From Macrostomum hystrix (lineage: Eukaryota; Platyhelminthes; Macrostomidae): a stretch of DNA of 64,000 nt. Below are positions 1 to 11,260 of the stretch, in pieces. The position numbers and the translations under genes were made by a program. The notes under the pieces were generated by a model. That model did no database searches and was not told where the DNA came from. It saw only the letters and a list, made by a program, of their open reading frames with translations. The stretch spans positions 2,163,501-2,227,500 of the forward strand of contig CATNEN010000012.1 in NCBI GenBank assembly GCA_950097015.1. Direction: 5' to 3'. Every line of letters starts with the position of its first letter. Positions within the stretch are counted from its first letter, which is position 1.

Positions 1-2660
1 GACACCCATAAAGACACTCGTAGAGACACTCGTACAGACACTAATAGAGACACTCATAGAGACACTCTTAGAGACACTCATAGAGACACTTACAGAGACA
101 CTCATAGAGACACTCATAGAGACCCTCATAGAGACATTCATAGAGACACTCATAGAGACACTCATAGAGACACTCATAAAGACACTCATAGAGACACTCA
201 TAAAGATACTCATAGAGACCCTCATAGAGACCCTCATAGAGAAACTCATAGAGACACTCATAGAGACACTCCTAGAGACACTCATAGAGACACTCATAGA
301 GACACTTACAGAGACACTCACAGAGAAACTCATAGAGACACTCTTAGAGACACTCTTAGAGACACTCATAGAGACCCTCATAGAGACACTCATAGAGAAA
401 CTCATAGAGACACTCATAGAGAAACTCATAGAGACACTCATAGAGACACTCGTAGAGACACTCATAAAGACACTCATAGAGACACTCATAGAGACACTCA
501 TAAAGACACTCATAGAGACCCTCATAGAGACACTCATAGAGAAACTCATAGAGACACTCATAGAGACACTCCTAGAGACACTCTTAGAGACACTCATAGA
601 GACACTCATAGAGACCCTCATAGAGACACTCATAGAGACACCCATAAAGACACTCGTAGAGACACTCGTACAGACACTAATAGAGACACTCATAGAGACA
701 CTCTTAGAGACACTCATAGAGACACTTACAGAGACACTCATAGAGACACTCATAGAGACCCTCATAGAGACATTCATAGAGACACTCATAGAGACACTCA
801 TAGAGACACTCATAAAGACACTCATAGAGACACTCATAAAGATACTCATAGAGACCCTCATAGAGACCCTCATAGAGAAACTCATAGAGACACTCATAGA
901 GACACTCCTAGAGACACTCATAGAGACACTCATAGAGACACTTACAGAGACACTCACAGAGAAACTCATAGAGACACTCTTAGAGACACTCTTAGAGACA
1001 CTCATAGAGACCCTCATAGAGACACTCATAGAGAAACTCATAGAGACACTCATAGAGAAACTCATAGAGACACTCATAGAGACACTCGTAGAGACACTCA
1101 TAAAGACACTCATAGAGACACTCATAGAGACACTCATAAAGACACTCATAGAGACCCTCATAGAGACACTCATAGAGAAACTCATAGAGACACTCATAGA
1201 GAAACTCATAGAGACACTCATAGAGACACTCGTAGAGACACTCATAAAGACACTCATAGAGACCCTCATAGAGACACTCATAGAGAAACTCATAGAGACA
1301 CTCATAGAGACACTCATAGAGAAACTCATAGAGACACTCATAGAGACACTCGTAGAGACACTCTTAGAGACACTCATAGAGACACTCATAGAGACCCTCA
1401 TAGAGACACTCATAGAGACACCCATAAAGACACTCGTAGAGACACTCGTACAGACACTAATAGAGACACTCATAGAGACACTCTTAGAGACACTCATAGA
1501 GACACTTACAGAGACACTCATAGAGACACTCATAGAGACCCTCATAGAGACATTCATAGAGACACTCATAGAGACACTCATAGAGACACTCATAAAGACA
1601 CTCATAGAGACACTCATAAAGATACTCATAGAGACCCTCATAGAGACCCTCATAGAGAAACTCATAGAGACACTCATAGAGACACTCCTAGAGACACTCA
1701 TAGAGACACTCATAGAGACACTTACAGAGACACTCACAGAGAAACTCATAGAGACACTCTTAGAGACACTCTTAGAGACACTCATAGAGACCCTCATAGA
1801 GACACTCATAGAGAAACTCATAGAGACACTCATAGAGAAACTCATAGAGACACTCATAGAGACACTCGTAGAGACACTCATAAAGACACTCATAGAGACA
1901 CTCATAGAGACACTCATAAAGACACTCATAGAGACCCTCATAGAGACACTCATAGAGAAACTCATAGAGACACTTATAGAGACACTCCTAGAGACACTCA
2001 TAGAGACACTCATAGAGACACTTACAGAGACACTCACAGAGAAACTCATAGAGACACTCTTAGAGACACTCTTAGAGACACTCATAGAGACCCTCATAGA
2101 GACACTCATAGAGAAACTCATAGAGACACTCATAGAGACACTCACAGAGACCCTCATAGAGACACTCATAGAGAAACTCATAGAGACACTCATAGAGACA
2201 CTCGTAGAGACACTCTTAGAGACACTCATAGAGACACTCATAGAGACACTCATAGAGACACTCATAGAGACACCCATAAAGACACTCGTAGAGACACTCG
2301 TACAGACACTAATAGAGACACTCATAGAGACACTCTTAGAGACACTCATAGAGACACTTACAGAGACACTCACAGAGAAACTCATGGAGACACTCTTAGA
2401 GACACTCATAGAGACACTCATAGAGACCCTCATAGAGGCACTCATAGAGACACTCATAGAGACACTCATAGAGACACTCATAGAGACACTCATAAAGACA
2501 CTCATAGAGACACTCTTAAAGACACTCATAGAGACACTCATAGAGACACTCACAGAGAAACTCATAGAGACACTCTTAGAGATAGTCATAGAGAAACTCA
2601 TAGAGACACTCATAGAGACACTCTTAGAGACACTATAGACACTATAGACACTATAGACAC
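1..2660. repeat. 12-bp satellite-like array with higher-order structure
   Basis: Unit GACACTCATAGA with scattered variants, running to the left window edge, so its full length is unknown. A marker variant block (cccataaagacactcg...) recurs at 1, 637, 1417 and 2269. The stretch 637-1416 is repeated almost unchanged from 1417, giving a 780-bp higher-order repeat (65 units). Open reading frames inside it are a by-product of a 12-bp period without stops. Confidence 0.95.
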
Positions 2661-3175
2661 TATAGAGACACAGACATAGAGATAGACAGACAGACAGGCG
2701 GACAGACAAGTGCAGCTGTTTACAGACAGCTCGCAGGCCGCCTCGAATGTACTACTGTACAATATATTTTCGAAGCCAAATGCCGAAAGACTTAGCTTCT
2801 GTCCTCAGTCAGCGAAAAGCCCCTGATAATTAACACTGTAGGGTGGAAAAGGCACAGCTGATTAACCGGGATCTGTCCCTCATTCCAAGTCCTTCCACCC
2901 TCCAGCACTCACGCCCAGCGCCTCACCCCGATTACCATCCGGGGCCCTTAACTCCGCTCCCAGCTACTCTGCGCATGTATAAGAACCGGCTAGTTAGGTC
3001 TCACCAAACCAGGGCTAAGGCAGGACACATGACACGCTCAAGCATTCTTCCCTGTTTGGGCGGAGTCAAGGCGAGTCCAACATTTTTTTACGACTAATTC
3101 TGCCAATGCTGCTTGTGGGCCTCGCGCTACGAGCTATCCTGATCTGAAAGCTGAAAAAACTATCATTCTGCCGCA
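2661..3175 (+). other. Unique sequence upstream of the plus-strand gene
   Basis: No repeat array. It ends in an in-frame TGA at 3152-3154 just before the ATG at 3176. A TATAAG at 2978-2983 could be a core promoter element, but nothing else supports it. No gene recognised. Confidence 0.3.
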
Positions 3176-3287
3176 ATGCCGCCTCCAACGGCACAGCCCA
3201 TTGGTCGGGGCGGCAACGGTGGCAACAGCGGCGGCGGCGGCGGAAGCTGCACCATCGGATTAGTGAGACACCACGCACTAATTAAAG
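3176..3287 (+). CDS. Unknown gene, candidate first coding exon
   Basis: ATG at 3176, preceded in frame by TGA at 3152. The 37 codons read as a Pro start, a Gly/Asn run and then CTIGLVRHHALIK. The exon ends AAAG|GTGACT in phase 1. The next acceptor in phase, TTTAG at 5341-5343, joins it in frame to the 5344 exon (…IK-G-VSGITMEHD…). The splice is inferred from phase and sites only. A nearer donor, TTA|GTGAGA at 3263, would not keep this frame. Product not recognised. Confidence 0.5.
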
Positions 3288-3319
3288 GTGACTTTTAAGG
3301 CTCAGTGTATGCAAAAGGC

Positions 3320-3830
3320 AAAAAAGACACACAGAAAGACTCTCATAGAGACACCCAGAAAGACACTCATAGAGACACCCAGAAAGACACTCATAGCGAC
3401 ACCCAGAAAGACACTCATAGAGACACCCAGAAAGACACTCATAGAGACACCCAGAAAGACACTCATAGAGACACCCAGAAAGACACTCATAGAGACACCC
3501 AGAAAGACACTCATAGAGACACACAGAAAGACACTCATAGAGACACCCAGAAAGACACTCATAGAGACACACAGAAAGACACTCATAGAGACACCCAGAA
3601 AGACACTCATAGAGACACACAGAAAGACACTCAAAGCGACGCTCACAGAGAAGCTTATAAAGACACTCTTAAAGACCCACATATAGACACTCAGAGATCC
3701 TCATAGAAAATTCATAGAGACACTCATAGAGACACTCATAGAGACTCTCATAGAGACACTCAAAGAGACACTCATAGAGAACCTCTAATACAGAAACTCA
3801 TACATGTAGAGACACAATAAAGACTCTCAC
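3320..3830. repeat. 24-bp minisatellite, degenerate at its right end
   Basis: The unit combines AAAGACACTCATAGAGACAC with CCAG. It is regular to about 3640, then decays into GACACTCATAGA-like copies related to the 1-2660 array. It lies in the inferred first intron of the plus-strand gene. Confidence 0.9.
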
Positions 3831-4370
3831 AGAGACTCACAGACACTCACAGAGACTCAAAGAGACTCACAGAGACTCACAGAGACTCACAGACACTCAC
3901 AGAGACTCAAAGAGACTCACAGAGACTCACAGAGACTCACAGAGATTCACAGAGACTCACAGACACTCACAGAGACTCAAAGAGACTCACAGAGACTCAC
4001 AGAGACTCACAGAGATTCACAGAGACTCACAGAGACTCACAGACACTCACAGACACTCACAGAGACTCAAAGAGACTCACAGAGACTCACAGAGACTCAC
4101 AGAGATTCACAGAGACTCACAGACACTCACAGAGACTCAAAGAGACTCACAGAGACTCACAGAGACTCACAGAGACTCACAGAGACTCACAGAGACTCAC
4201 AGAGATTCACAGAGACTCACAGAGACTCACAGAGACTCACAGAGACTCACAGAGACTCACAGAGACTCACAGAGACTCACAGAGATTCACAGAGACTCAC
4301 AGAGACTCACAGAGAGTGAGTGAGTGAGAGTGAGTGAGAGTGAGTGAGAGTGAGTGAGACTCTGTGAGTC
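3820..4370. repeat. 10-bp array ending in inverted copies
   Basis: Unit AGAGACTCAC repeated to about 4312, then the complementary-looking GAGTGAGTGA repeat to 4370. The two halves (CTCAC against GTGAG) could fold back on each other. Confidence 0.9.
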
Positions 4371-4374
4371 ATAT

Positions 4375-4844
4375 AGACTAAGAGACGCACTATGGAATGT
4401 CTACTCGCTGTGGTAGTCTAATACATTTTCAACATTCTTGTTGAACAGTCTTTAGCTTCTGCTGGTATTGTGCAAGAAAAGTTTTTTCCTGCGTTGAGTT
4501 TCTGCGAGAAAGGAAGTGTCCTACGTAGCATGCAACTTTCTTTGCTCCCAGCTAGGGAAACCGAAAGTTGCGAGCGCAAAGGGTATTCAGAGAGGAAAGT
4601 TCTTGTAGGGAAGCGGCATTCAAACAGGTTCCAGCGCCGGCTAAAATGCACAGGAAGCCGATTGAATCCAGAAAAAAGAAGAAGTTGCGATAGTAAAAAA
4701 ATTTGCGAAACAGAGGTGACGAATTTTTCACTACCCTGCTGCATTACAACCCCACAGACAGCTGGTGTGAACAGCTGCGTTTACACTGGCACCCGACCAA
4801 CACACCTCCATTCTACTCAATACACTCGAGTCCCTTAACTCACT
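4375..4844. other. Unique intronic sequence
   Basis: Non-repetitive sequence between two arrays in the inferred intron of the plus-strand gene. Open frames exist on both strands, but none has splice or codon support. Confidence 0.4.
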
Positions 4845-5305
4845 AATTCACTCGATCTCACTCTCACACACACTCAGTCACCCTCATTCACTCACATTCA
4901 TTCTCAGTCACTCTCACTCACCCTCACTCACTCTCATTCACCCTCACTCACTCTCACTCACTCTCACTCACTCTCACTCACTCTCACTCACTCTCACTCA
5001 CTCTCACTCACTCTCACTCACTCTCACTCACTCTCACTCACTCTCACTCACTCTCATTCACTCTCCATCACTCTCATTCACTCTCACTCACTCTCATTCA
5101 CTCTCCATCACTCTCATTCACTCTCACTCACTCTCATACACTATCCATCACTCTCATACACTATCCATCACTCTCATACACTATCCATCACTCTCATGCA
5201 CTATCCATCACTCTCATACACTATCCATCACTCTCATACACTATCCATCACTCTCATACACTATCCATCACTCTCATACACTATCCATCACTCTCATACA
5301 CTATA
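4845..5305. repeat. CTCACTCA-type array grading into a 20-bp unit
   Basis: CTCTCACTCA repeats, then from about 5135 a 20-bp unit (TATCCATCACTCTCATACAC). It ends about 40 bp before the acceptor at 5343. Confidence 0.9.
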
Positions 5306-5343
5306 TGAGTGTTGCCACCAATCCCACTGTGCCCATTGTTTAG

Positions 5344-5969
5344 GCGTCTCTGGCATCACGATGGAGCACGACTCGAACAGCCTCCGTCTGAAGCGCTCCG
5401 GTGGCAGCTGCGGAGGCGTCATGACGCCGGCGGGCATGTCGCCTGGTGGAGCCGGGTCCGTCGCGGGCGCCACCGTGCCGCATCCGGGCGCATCGGCCGT
5501 GGTGGCTGCGGCAGCGGGCGGAGTTGGCGGAGGCAGCCGCGGTGGCCTGCGCCAAACCCAGTCGTCGACGGCGCGTCATTTCACCTTCGACTTTCGCGAG
5601 CCGGACCAGATGGAGGACTTCCGCGCTCAGCGCTTGCAGAGGAAGTTTCGGGAGAAATTGGGATCGAAATGCGCCAAGTACGAGCTGGTGGCCGGCTTCC
5701 ACCTGGAGGACGGAGTGATCATCTCTTACCATCCGTTTCGCACCAGAATTCACTTCGAGCTGACCGAACGAAGAAGAAAAATCCTCGGCCGCTATTATCG
5801 TCGCGGCCAGCAGGAGGTGCTGCTGTACGTGGACCGTTCGGAGTTTGAGTACTACACTCCTGTCTGCTGCTACCAGGCACCCGTTGAGTCAAGCCGAGAC
5901 GGTGTTTGCGGAACAGCGAAAAAGCGTAACAAAGCCTCGTGTTTCGCAATTTCTGGCTGCGCAAGCTGA
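5344..5969 (+). CDS. Unknown gene, large coding exon
   Basis: Acceptor CCATTGTTTAG|GC in phase 1. If the 3176 exon is not used, the first ATG is at 5361 (MEHDSNSLRLKRSGG). An Ala/Gly-rich, disordered-looking segment of about 65 residues is followed by a compact charged region: HFTFDFREPDQMEDFRAQRL, then KCAKYELVAGFHLEDGVI, and finally RRKILGRYYRRGQQEVLLYV. The frame stays open to TGA at 5967-5969. The last 25-30 codons look less like coding sequence, so a donor near 5881 (CCC|GTTGAG) or 5901 (GACG|GTGTTT) may end the exon earlier. I do not recognise the family. The gene points at the 3' end of the cadherin, so the two are convergent. Confidence 0.6.
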
Positions 5970-6116
5970 TTCAATATCGATAGTTTGACTAAAACTATTC
6001 TATAGTTATCTAACCTCAACCTGAATACGGAATAATTGTTTTTTTGGCGGGTATTTTGCATTTTATAAATCGTTTATAGCTTACCTTTTCTTAATCGTGT
6101 CATTCTGTGATATGTA

Positions 6117-7985
6117 ATCTGAGACTGCAACGCATCATTGTGTCCCACAGTCTGAAACTGGACCGCATCATTGTGTCCCACAGTCTGAAACTGGACCGCA
6201 TCATTGTGTCCCACAGTCTGAAACTGGACCGCATCATTGTGTCCCACAGTCTGAAACTGGACCGCATCATTGTGTCCCACAGAATGAAACTGGACCGCAT
6301 CATTTTGTCCCACAGTCTGAAACTGGACCGCATCATTGTGTCCCACAGTCTGAAACTGGACCGCATCATTGTGTCCCACAGAATGAAACTGGACCGCATC
6401 ATTTTGTCCCACAGTCTGAAACTGGACCGCATCATTGTGTCCCACAGTCTGAAACTGGACCGCATCATTGTGTCCCACAGTCTGAAACTGGACCGCATCA
6501 TTGTGTCCCACAGTCTGAAACTGGACCGCATCATTGTGTCCCACAGTCTGAAACTGGACCGCATCATTGTGTCCCACAGTCTGAAACTGGACCGCATCAT
6601 TGTGTCCCACAGTCTGAAACTGGACCGCATCATTGTGTCCCACAGTCTGAAACTGGACCGCATCATTGTGTCCCACAGTCTGAAACTGGACCGCATCATT
6701 GTGTCCCACAGTCTGAAACTGGACCGCATCATTGTGTCCCACAGTCTGAAACTGGACCGCATCATTGTGTCCCACAGTCTGAAACTGGACCGCATCATTG
6801 TGTCCCACAGTCTGAAACTGGACCGCATCATTGTGTCCCACAGTCTGAAACTGGACCGCATCATTGTGTCCCACAGAATGAAACTGGACCGCATCATTGT
6901 GTCCCACAGTCTGAAACTGGACCGCATCATTGTGTCCCACAGTCTGAAACTGGACCGCATCATTGTGTCCCACAGTCTGAAACTGGACCGCATCATTGTG
7001 TCCCACAGTCTGAAACTGGACCGCATCATTGTGTCCCACAGTCTGAAACTGGACCGCATCATTGTGTCCCACAGTCTGAAACTGGACCGCATCATTGTGT
7101 CCCACAGTCTGAAACTGGACCGCATCATTGTGTCCCACAGTCTGAAACTGGACCGCATCATTGTGTCCCACAGTCTGAAACTGGACCGCATCATTGTGTC
7201 CCACAGTCTGAAACTGGACCGCATCATTGTGTCCCACAGTCTGAAACTGGACCGCATCATTGTGTCCCACAGTCTGAAACTGGACCGCATCATTGTGTCC
7301 CACAGTCTGAAACTGGACCGCATCATTGTGTCCCACAGTCTGAAACTGGACCGCATCATTGTGTCCCACAGTCTGAAACTGGACCGCATCATTGTGTCCC
7401 ACAGTCTGAAACTGGACCGCATCATTGTGTCCCACAGAATGAAACTGGACCGCATCATTGTGTCCCACAGTCTGAAACTGGACCGCATCATTGTGTCCCA
7501 CAGTCTGAAACTGGACCGCATCATTGTGTCCCACAGAATGAAACTGGACCGCATCATTTTGTCCCACAGTCTGAAACTGGACCGCATCATTGTGTCCCAC
7601 AGTCTGAAACTGGACCGCATCATTGTGTCCCACAGTCTGAAACTGGACCGCATCATTGTGTCCCACAGTCTGAAACTGGACCGCATCATTGTGTCCCACA
7701 GTCTGAAACTGGACCGCATCATTGTGTCCCACAGTCTGAAACTGGACCGCATCATTGTGTCCCACAGAATGAAACTGGACCGCATCATTGTGTCCCACAG
7801 TCTGAAACTGGACCGCATCATTGTGTCCCACAGTCTGAAACTGGACCGCATCATTGTGTCCCACAGTCTGAAACTGGACCGCATCATTGTGTCCCACAGT
7901 CTGAAACTGGACCGCATCATTGTGTCCCACAGTCTGAAACTGGACCGCATCATTGTGTCCCACAGGCTGAAACTGGACCGCATGA
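6117..7985. repeat. 33-bp minisatellite, about 56 copies
   Basis: The unit contains CAGTCTGAAACTGGACCGCA and TCATTGTGTCCCA. Copies are very homogeneous, with two recurrent variants (CAGAATG for CAGTCTG, TTTTG for TTGTG). The period is a multiple of 3 and lacks stops, so three frames are open for over 600 codons. These are not genes. Confidence 0.97.
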
Positions 7986-7989
7986 CAGT

Positions 7990-8475
7990 CTTTTTGACCA
8001 ATGCTTGCTTCTATCCATAAATTAAATGTATCTATCATGTATATCTACTAACAGTTATATTACGCAAGCAAAATTGATGCCAAATAGAAAGATGGAAGGC
8101 AATACTTTAATGCACGAGCATTCATTTCTGATCCCTCAAAAGAAAAATTTGTATCAATAAGAAAATACGATTACGTTGATTATCTGAATATAATTAAACT
8201 ATAAAGTTCGCATACCGGGCTGTTTTAAACTTGCATGCAACATTTTCATTGAAAGCATGAGAAAATAGTGAAGAAACGACACGCCCGAGTAGCAATCAGC
8301 TTTTTGCTTATTATATTCAATTTTTATAACGTGAGCAACTAACTTTGAGGCTAAACTCATTTTTTGTTAAAATTACAAGATTAAGAAACAACAGTAAATG
8401 AAAAAATTCTTACACTGTACTTAAAGTAGATAATTAGGAAATCAAAGCTTTGATTTGCAGAAGAAAACTTCATTT
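7990..8475. other. AT-rich unique spacer
   Basis: Lies between the 33-bp and 24-bp arrays. No coding potential, RNA or element recognised. Confidence 0.4.
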
Positions 8476-8479
8476 TTGC

Positions 8480-10155
8480 ATCTAATGACGCTAGCTAATA
8501 TCCAGCTAATGACGCTAGCTAATATCCAGCTAATGACGCTAGCTAATATCCAGCTAATGACGCTAGCTAATATCCAGCTAATGACGCTAGCTAATATCCA
8601 GCTAATGACGCTAGCCAATATCCAGTTAATGACGCTAGCCAATATCCAGTTAATGACGCTAGCCAATATCCAGTTAATGACGCTAGCCAATATCCAGCTA
8701 ATGACGCTAGCTAATATCCAGTTAATGACGCTAGCCAATATCCAGTTAATGACGCTAGCTAATATCCAGCTAATGACGCTAGCTAATATCCAGCTAATGA
8801 CGCTAGCCAATATCCAGCTAATGACGTTAGCTAATGTCCAGCTAATGACGCTAGCTAATATCCAGTTAATGACGCTAGCCAATATCCAGTTAATGACACT
8901 AGCTAATATCCAGCTAATGACGCTAGCTAATATCCAGCTAATGACGCTAGCTAATATCCAGCTAATGACGCTAGCCAATATCCAGCTAATGACGTTAGCT
9001 AATGTCCAGCTATTGACGCTAGCTAATATCCAGTTAATGACGCTAGCCAATATCCAGTTAATGACGCTAGCCAATATCCAGTTAATGACACTAGCTAATA
9101 TCCAGCTAATGACGCTAGCCAATATCCAGTTAATGACGCTAGCTAATATCCAGCTAATGACGCTAGCTAATATCCAGCTAATGACGCTAGCTAATATCCA
9201 GCTAATGACGCTAGCTAATATCCAGCTAATGACGCTAGCTAATATCCAGCTAATGACGCTAGCCAATATCCAGCTAATGACGCTAGCTAATATCCAGCTA
9301 ATGACGCTAGCTAATATCCAGCTAATGACGCTAGCTAATATCCAGCTAATGACGCTAGCTAATATCCAGCTAATGACGCTAGCCAATATCCAGCTAATGA
9401 CGCTAGCTAATATCCAGCTAATGACGCTAGCTAATATCCAGCTAATGACGCTAGCTAATATCCAGCTAATGACGCTAGCTAATATCCAGCTAATGACGCT
9501 AGCTAATATCCAGCTTATGACGCTAGCTAATGTCCAGCTAATGACGCTAGCTAATATCCAGCTAATGACGCTAGCTAATATCCAGCTAATGACGCTAGCT
9601 AATATCCAGCTAATGACGCTAGCTAATATCCAGCTAATGACGCTAGCTAATATCCAGCTTATGACGCTAGCTAATGTCCAGCTAATGACGCTAGCTAATA
9701 TCCAGCTAATGACGCTAGCTAATATCCAGCTAATGACGCTAGCTAATATCCAGCTAATGACGCTAGCTAATATCCAGCTAATGACGCTAGCTAATATCCA
9801 GCTAATGACGCTAGCTAATATCCAGCTAATGACGCTAGCTAATATCCAGCTAATGACGCTAGCTAATATCCAGCTTATGACGCTAGCTAATGTCCAGCTA
9901 ATGACGCTAGCTAATATCCAGCTAATGACGCTAGCTAATATCCAGCTAATGACGCTAGCTAATATCCAGCTAATGACGCTAGCTAATATCCAGCTAATGA
10001 CGCTAGCTAATATCCAGCTAATGACGCTAGCTAATATCCAGCTAATGACGCTAGCTAATATCCAGCTAATGACGCTAGCTAATATCCAGCTAATGACGCT
10101 AGCTAATATCCAGCTAATGACGCTAGCTAATATCCAGCTAATGACGCTAGCTAAC
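8480..10155. repeat. 24-bp minisatellite, about 70 copies
   Basis: The unit contains TAATGACGCTAGCTAATATC and CCAG, including the palindrome GCTAGC. Variant copies (CTTATGACG, AATGTCC) recur at 9513, 9658 and 9873, at multiples of the unit. Long open frames on both strands are repeat artefacts. Confidence 0.97.
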
Positions 10156-10429
10156 AGATTGTACTTTTTAGAAACAAGAATATTCAAAAAATGCCTGGTC
10201 GCAAAAACTGAAGCAAATACAAACAAGTAAATAATAAACAAATCAATACGAACAAAAACTTTTTGTTTGCCATTTGAAATGGAGGAAAACAAAAAAAAGT
10301 TGTCAATGCATAAAATAACATAGCGTGGCTGAATCCTAGCCAGAAAATTTTTTTTTCGAGTAAGTTTAACAAAAATCTCTACTGAAATATTTGAACGCGA
10401 GCCCGCAAAGGACAAAGGCGGAGTCGAAG

Positions 10430-10950
10430 GCTTACCAACCAGAAGTTCGCACAGTCGCGCGGCGCAGGCAGGGCCGGATGACCGGAAGTCAAACCCGTAT
10501 ATTGTTAGTCAGTCGAGTAGTGTGACTCAGGCAGGGCAGCGTTCCCGTGGAGGGGGGCCAGGCAGTCGTGATTTTAGGTGTCGTACGTAGTTGTCTTGAG
10601 TGGGGCCGGCGGTGGCAGAGGCCAGGGTCCAGCGCTCCACAATAAATAGCACCGCGGCGGGGGGGAGAGCCCGGGGCTAAAGCCCCACCCCCGAGGGGCC
10701 AGGGCAGACCCAAGACCCCCAAAAAACACGGCCCGCCAATCAGCGCAGCGCACGGCATAAATAACTAGGGGGGAGGGAGGGTACATCAACCGGTGTAAGC
10801 CGGCCGAGTGAACAACAACAGGGGGAGAGGCGCAGGGTCGAAATGGCCCAGCCAATCAGCGCGGCGCAGGCCGAGATAAAGAATAAACAGCCAAGTGCGG
10901 GGGGGTGCAGCGCACTCACACAAGGTGCACTGGGCACTTTCATTCAACCC
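10430..10950. other. GC-rich island with repeated CCAAT-type blocks
   Basis: GC-rich, with G and C runs, unlike the AT-rich flanks. It holds two copies of a block starting CCAATCAGCGC (10735-10765 and 10851-10890), each followed by a GCGCA-type stretch and an A/T-rich ATAAATA- or ATAAAG-like sequence. It could be a CpG-type regulatory region or the end of a mobile element. No exon could be placed in it. Confidence 0.4.
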
Positions 10951-11088
10951 AGTCACCACACTTCAAACTATTTATAGAATTTATAGATATTCATAGTTTT
11001 GAAACAGTTTGAAATCCGATTTCCTTCAAGAGAATGTAACGATTTGTTTATAAATTTGTTAGTGCTGATTGGGGCATTTCTAAACGGC

Positions 11089-11260
11089 TTACAGGACAGT
11101 GCTAAAAGTGTCATGAGCGTACAGGTCTGTGAGGCTGGCATTGGTGTCATTAGCGCTGGCTGTATCAACAACAGCGTCTAGGAGGCTGTTGTCATTGATG
11201 ATGGTAGGCTTCATTGGAAACGAGGGACCGTCTGTGTAACTCTCGTTTAGATGTGAATTT
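11089..11260 (-). CDS. Cadherin tail, candidate last exon with PDZ ligand
   Basis: Acceptor CGAATTTCAG|A at 11261, phase 2. Reads NSHLNESYTDGPSFPMKP, then an acidic/polar stretch ending LYAHDTFSTVL and TAA (11089-11091). STVL fits the class I PDZ ligand pattern. Caution: the stop also reads as a phase-2 donor CT|GTAAGC, and every other tail exon ends in such a GTAA donor, so the exon may instead be internal (11093-11260, 168 nt, symmetric). Confidence 0.6.

Noticed and set aside
4418-4838. Overlapping open frames on both strands of about 110-120 codons
   Set aside because: No family resemblance or splice context; they lie inside an inferred intron.
5196-5360. Upstream ATG at 5196 as start of the plus-strand protein
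   Set aside because: That part of the frame is translated CTCTCATACAC repeat; the splice acceptor at 5343 explains the boundary.
6074-8038. Open frames over 630 codons on both strands with 11-residue repeats
   Set aside because: Stop-free 33-bp tandem unit; several overlapping frames are equally long, and there is no start, splice or codon evidence.
8442-10415. Open frames of about 590-660 codons with 8-residue repeats
   Set aside because: Artefact of the 24-bp array; open on both strands.
10489-10943. Minus-strand Pro/Gly/Cys-rich open frames in the GC-rich island
   Set aside because: Three overlapping frames of similar quality, low complexity, no in-phase splice sites.
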